Positions 6,032-7,651 of a stretch of DNA of 7,651 bases are shown piece after piece. The position numbers and the translations under genes are program-made. Position 1 is the first letter of the stretch, and each line of letters begins with the position of its first letter. Source of the DNA: an uncultured Christensenellaceae bacterium (lineage in GTDB: Bacteria > Bacillota > Clostridia > Christensenellales > Aristaeellaceae); contig CAJOPV010000048.1 in NCBI GenBank assembly GCA_905236495.1, forward strand, positions 1 to 7,651, in the 5' to 3' direction. Below the pieces are notes generated by a model. It worked only from the letters and a program-made list of their open reading frames with translations, searched no databases and was not told the DNA's origin.

Positions 6032-6832
6032 ATGGCGCTGTGGGTGGCGGACGGGGAGAGGGGATTGATGCGGAAGACACAGGAGGGCTTTGCCCGGGTG
6101 GGGCCCCCGGGGTACGCCCTGTGCGCGGGGATGGGCAGGGTGTATTGCGCCGGGGCGGGGCGGTGCCTGTGCTGCCGGGGGGATACGGGGGAGGAGCTGT
6201 TCGATTTTCCCGTGCCCCCGGGGGTGTGCGTCCTGTGCCTCTTCCGGGGCATGGTATGCGCCCTTTCCACGGAGGCGGACTGCGTAACCGCCTACGACCC
6301 GGAAACGGGGGAAATGCTGTACGCCGCCCCGGCGGGGGCCTATCCCCGGGATCTGTGCCCCGGCGGGGAATGGCTGGCGGTGGCGGGAGGCGCCGCCGGG
6401 GAAATCCTGCTGCTGGACGGAGAAATGCGCCGGGCGGCCCGGTTCCGCCTGCCGGGCACGGTATGCGGGGCGTGCTTTCAGCCCCGGGGGCTGTATGCCC
6501 TGTGCGCCGCTGGGGAGGAGGAATTGAAGGCAAGGCTCCTTCGTCTCAGCCTGCGGGGGGTGTGGGAGGAAATCTTCCTGGATCCCCAGCCCCCCGCCTC
6601 CCTGTGCGCCCTGGCGGACGGGAAATGCCTGGTGGGGTGCCGGGAGGGCGTGATAAAGGTGCGGCAGGATGGGAAGGCCGTGGGCCGGTGGCGCTGCGCC
6701 TATCCCGCGAGGCTGCGCCTTTGCCGGGGCGGGGCCATCGTGTGCGACAGCTGGCAGGGGGAGGTGCGGATGCTTTCCGGGCAAACGCTGTACCGGGGCG
6801 GAGAGCCTTTGGACGCTGTGTATCTTCCATGA
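6032..6832 (+). CDS. Cysteine-rich six-bladed beta-propeller protein, function unknown
   Basis: I do not recognise a named family. The 266 residues break into about six units of 38-44 residues, in the style of WD40/YVTN (YncE-like) propellers. Examples are AYPRDLCPGGEWLAVAGG (104-120) and the turn YDPETGEMLY (88-97). The first strand, MALWVADGERGL, may close the ring. Nineteen cysteines are present, and six fall at matching unit positions (31, 69, 109, 148, 192, 231). There is no signal peptide or membrane segment, so a cytoplasmic protein is likely. The second ATG is taken as the start because the GGGAGG site (6018-6023) then lies eight bases away; the ATG at 6026 would leave two. Codons are extremely GC-rich. 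It diverges from pgm, and no convincing promoter was seen for it. Confidence 0.75.
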   Translation: MALWVADGERGLMRKTQEGFARVGPPGYALCAGMGRVYCAGAGRCLCCRGDTGEELFDFPVPPGVCVLCLFRGMVCALSTEADCVTAYDPETGEMLYAAPAGAYPRDLCPGGEWLAVAGGAAGEILLLDGEMRRAARFRLPGTVCGACFQPRGLYALCAAGEEELKARLLRLSLRGVWEEIFLDPQPPASLCALADGKCLVGCREGVIKVRQDGKAVGRWRCAYPARLRLCRGGAIVCDSWQGEVRMLSGQTLYRGGEPLDAVYLP

Positions 6833-6860
6833 AAAAGCCCGGAGGCCAAAGCCTCCGGGC
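6832..6860 (-). terminator. Intrinsic terminator of the SH3-domain gene
   Basis: A perfect ten-pair stem (6837-6846 with 6851-6860) has the loop CAAA on the plus strand. On the minus strand it is followed directly by TTTTT (6832-6836), making a textbook rho-independent terminator 16 bases after the stop codon of the leftward gene. On the plus strand no T-run follows, so it would stop rightward transcription from the propeller gene less well. Its A-tract overlaps that gene's stop codon. Confidence 0.9.
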
Positions 6861-6876
6861 GCGATCCGGGCCGGTA

Positions 6877-7651
6877 TCAGATCTGCAGGTTTGCCGCCGG
6901 GATGAAGCCCCGGTAGAGGGTGTTGTTCATCAGCACCTCGATGAAGGCCCAGGTGTTGCCCCCGGCGTCGTTGATATAGCCCAGGAACAGCACGTGGGTG
7001 TTGGCGGGGATGGCGGCGACGGTGCTGTAATACAGCACGATATCGTCGGTGAGGTTGGAGGCCGCGGTGACCTTGCCGGTCTTGTACCGAAGATCCAGAT
7101 AGGGGATGCTCAGGCCCTGCTGGGGCAGCGCGGATGCGGAGATATAGCCGATGCGGTAGCCCCCGCCGGTGAGGCCGTAGCCCACCAGCGCCCAGCCGTT
7201 CTCCACGCCATAAAGCACGCAGCCCCCGCCGCCCAGGGAGGCGGCCCCGTTGGCGGCCCGGTAATAGTAATTGCCGGGGCCCGCATACACGGGCCAGGCG
7301 CCGGAAACGGCGATGGTCTGGCTGGCGGGGAACCAGGTGCCCTTCACCTGATCGTGGTAATAGGTGTTGACGGCCTGGGGCCGGGGCGTAGCGGTGGGAT
7401 ACACGTAGGGGACGGCGGTAGGCGCCACGTAAGGCGCCCGGGTGGGCACCACGGTGGGGAACACGTAAGGCGCCCGGGTGGGATATACATAGGGCGCCTG
7501 GGTGGGATATACGTAAGGCGCCTGGGTGGGATAATAAGGCACGGGCGTCGGCACCACGGTAGGCAGCACGTAGGGGACCTGGGTGGGATAATAGGGAACA
7601 GCCGTAGGCGCGGCGGTGGGCCGGGGGGTAGGCGCGGCGGTGGGCCGGGGC
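6877..7651 (-). CDS. Pro/Thr-rich repeat protein with two SH3-like domains (5' end outside window)
   Basis: The frame is open to the right edge, so the start is missing; 257 residues are visible. The first 90 or so are low-complexity and Pro/Thr-rich, built from units such as PRPTAAPT and APYVYPTQ, resembling an extended wall or surface linker. Two SH3-like domains follow. The first covers about 112-177 and contains the patterns WPVYAGPGNYYYRAANG and YRIGYISASAL, which recur in secreted Clostridia proteins. The second covers about 192-257 and ends RGFIPAANLQI. Such domains usually bind peptidoglycan or mediate protein contacts outside the cell. The signal peptide or catalytic domain, if any, would lie beyond the window. 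GTG at 7567-7569 is inside the repeat and is not a plausible start. The gene ends at an intrinsic terminator. Confidence 0.8.
   Translation of the reverse strand, partial: PRPTAAPTPRPTAAPTAVPYYPTQVPYVLPTVVPTPVPYYPTQAPYVYPTQAPYVYPTRAPYVFPTVVPTRAPYVAPTAVPYVYPTATPRPQAVNTYYHDQVKGTWFPASQTIAVSGAWPVYAGPGNYYYRAANGAASLGGGGCVLYGVENGWALVGYGLTGGGYRIGYISASALPQQGLSIPYLDLRYKTGKVTAASNLTDDIVLYYSTVAAIPANTHVLFLGYINDAGGNTWAFIEVLMNNTLYRGFIPAANLQI
7465..7536 (-). repeat. Three tandem 24-bp coding repeats
   Basis: Units 7465-7488, 7489-7512 and 7513-7536 share the core GGCGCCYGGGTGGGATA and encode the eight-residue unit APYVYPT(Q/R). Degenerate relatives extend on both sides. They form the linker of the SH3-domain protein. 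Confidence 0.85.
7604..7651 (-). repeat. Two near-identical 24-bp coding repeats at the window edge
   Basis: Units 7604-7627 and 7628-7651 are identical except for the last base and encode PRPTAAPT. The array probably continues outside the window. Its near-identity at DNA level suggests recent duplication by slippage. Confidence 0.85.

Noticed and set aside
5945..6784. Leftward open frames opposite the propeller gene
   Set aside because: They are Pro/Arg/Ala-rich shadow frames without motifs. The plus-strand frame has a ribosome binding site and regular blade repeats, so it is preferred.
7567..7569. GTG as the start of the SH3-domain protein
   Set aside because: The frame remains open to the window edge with the same Pro/Thr repeat pattern, and no ribosome binding site is seen.
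7465..7651. Possible CRISPR array
   Set aside because: The 24-bp repeats are contiguous without unique spacers and keep a reading frame, so they are coding repeats.

Overview
The window looks like chromosomal DNA from a GC-rich member of the Bacillota, class Clostridia. The evidence is the gene order yybS(DUF2232)-rplI-dnaB, strong AGGAGG-type ribosome binding sites, sigma-A promoters with 17-base spacers, a PgcA-type phospho-sugar mutase, and a Pro/Thr-rich secreted-type protein with SH3-like domains. A gut or rumen lineage such as Christensenellales or Oscillospirales is plausible from the style of the SH3 protein, but that is inference. No phage, transposase, CRISPR, rRNA or tRNA gene was seen.

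Layout. Positions 1-185 hold no gene but a compact array of near-perfect stem-loops just past the 3' end of dnaB. Positions 186-3109 are one leftward operon: a DUF2232 membrane protein (yybS-like), ribosomal protein L9 (rplI) and the replicative helicase DnaB, each separated by one base. It is driven by a very good promoter at 3150-3178. Rightward from the same intergenic region runs deoC (3259-3918), with its own promoter. It converges on pgm (4188-5903, leftward), a phospho-sugar mutase of about 570 residues. The 269-base gap between these two 3' ends is filled by two related structured repeats in inverted orientation, with an AT-rich centre. A divergent region (5904-6031) separates pgm from a rightward gene for a cysteine-rich six-bladed beta-propeller (6032-6832). 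A leftward gene enters from the right edge: a Pro/Thr-rich repeat region followed by two SH3-like domains (6877 to beyond 7651). It ends at an intrinsic terminator next to the propeller gene.

How the genes work together. yybS-rplI-dnaB is a conserved housekeeping group for translation and replication; gdpP, which often sits between yybS and rplI, is absent here. DeoC and the mutase could act in successive steps of deoxynucleoside salvage if the mutase accepts pentose 1-phosphates, and their promoters share an unusual architecture. The propeller and the SH3 protein are of unknown function.

Most worth a second look are the twin inverted structured repeats between deoC and pgm (with compensatory base changes between copies), the stem-loop array after dnaB, and the regular cysteine placement in the propeller.
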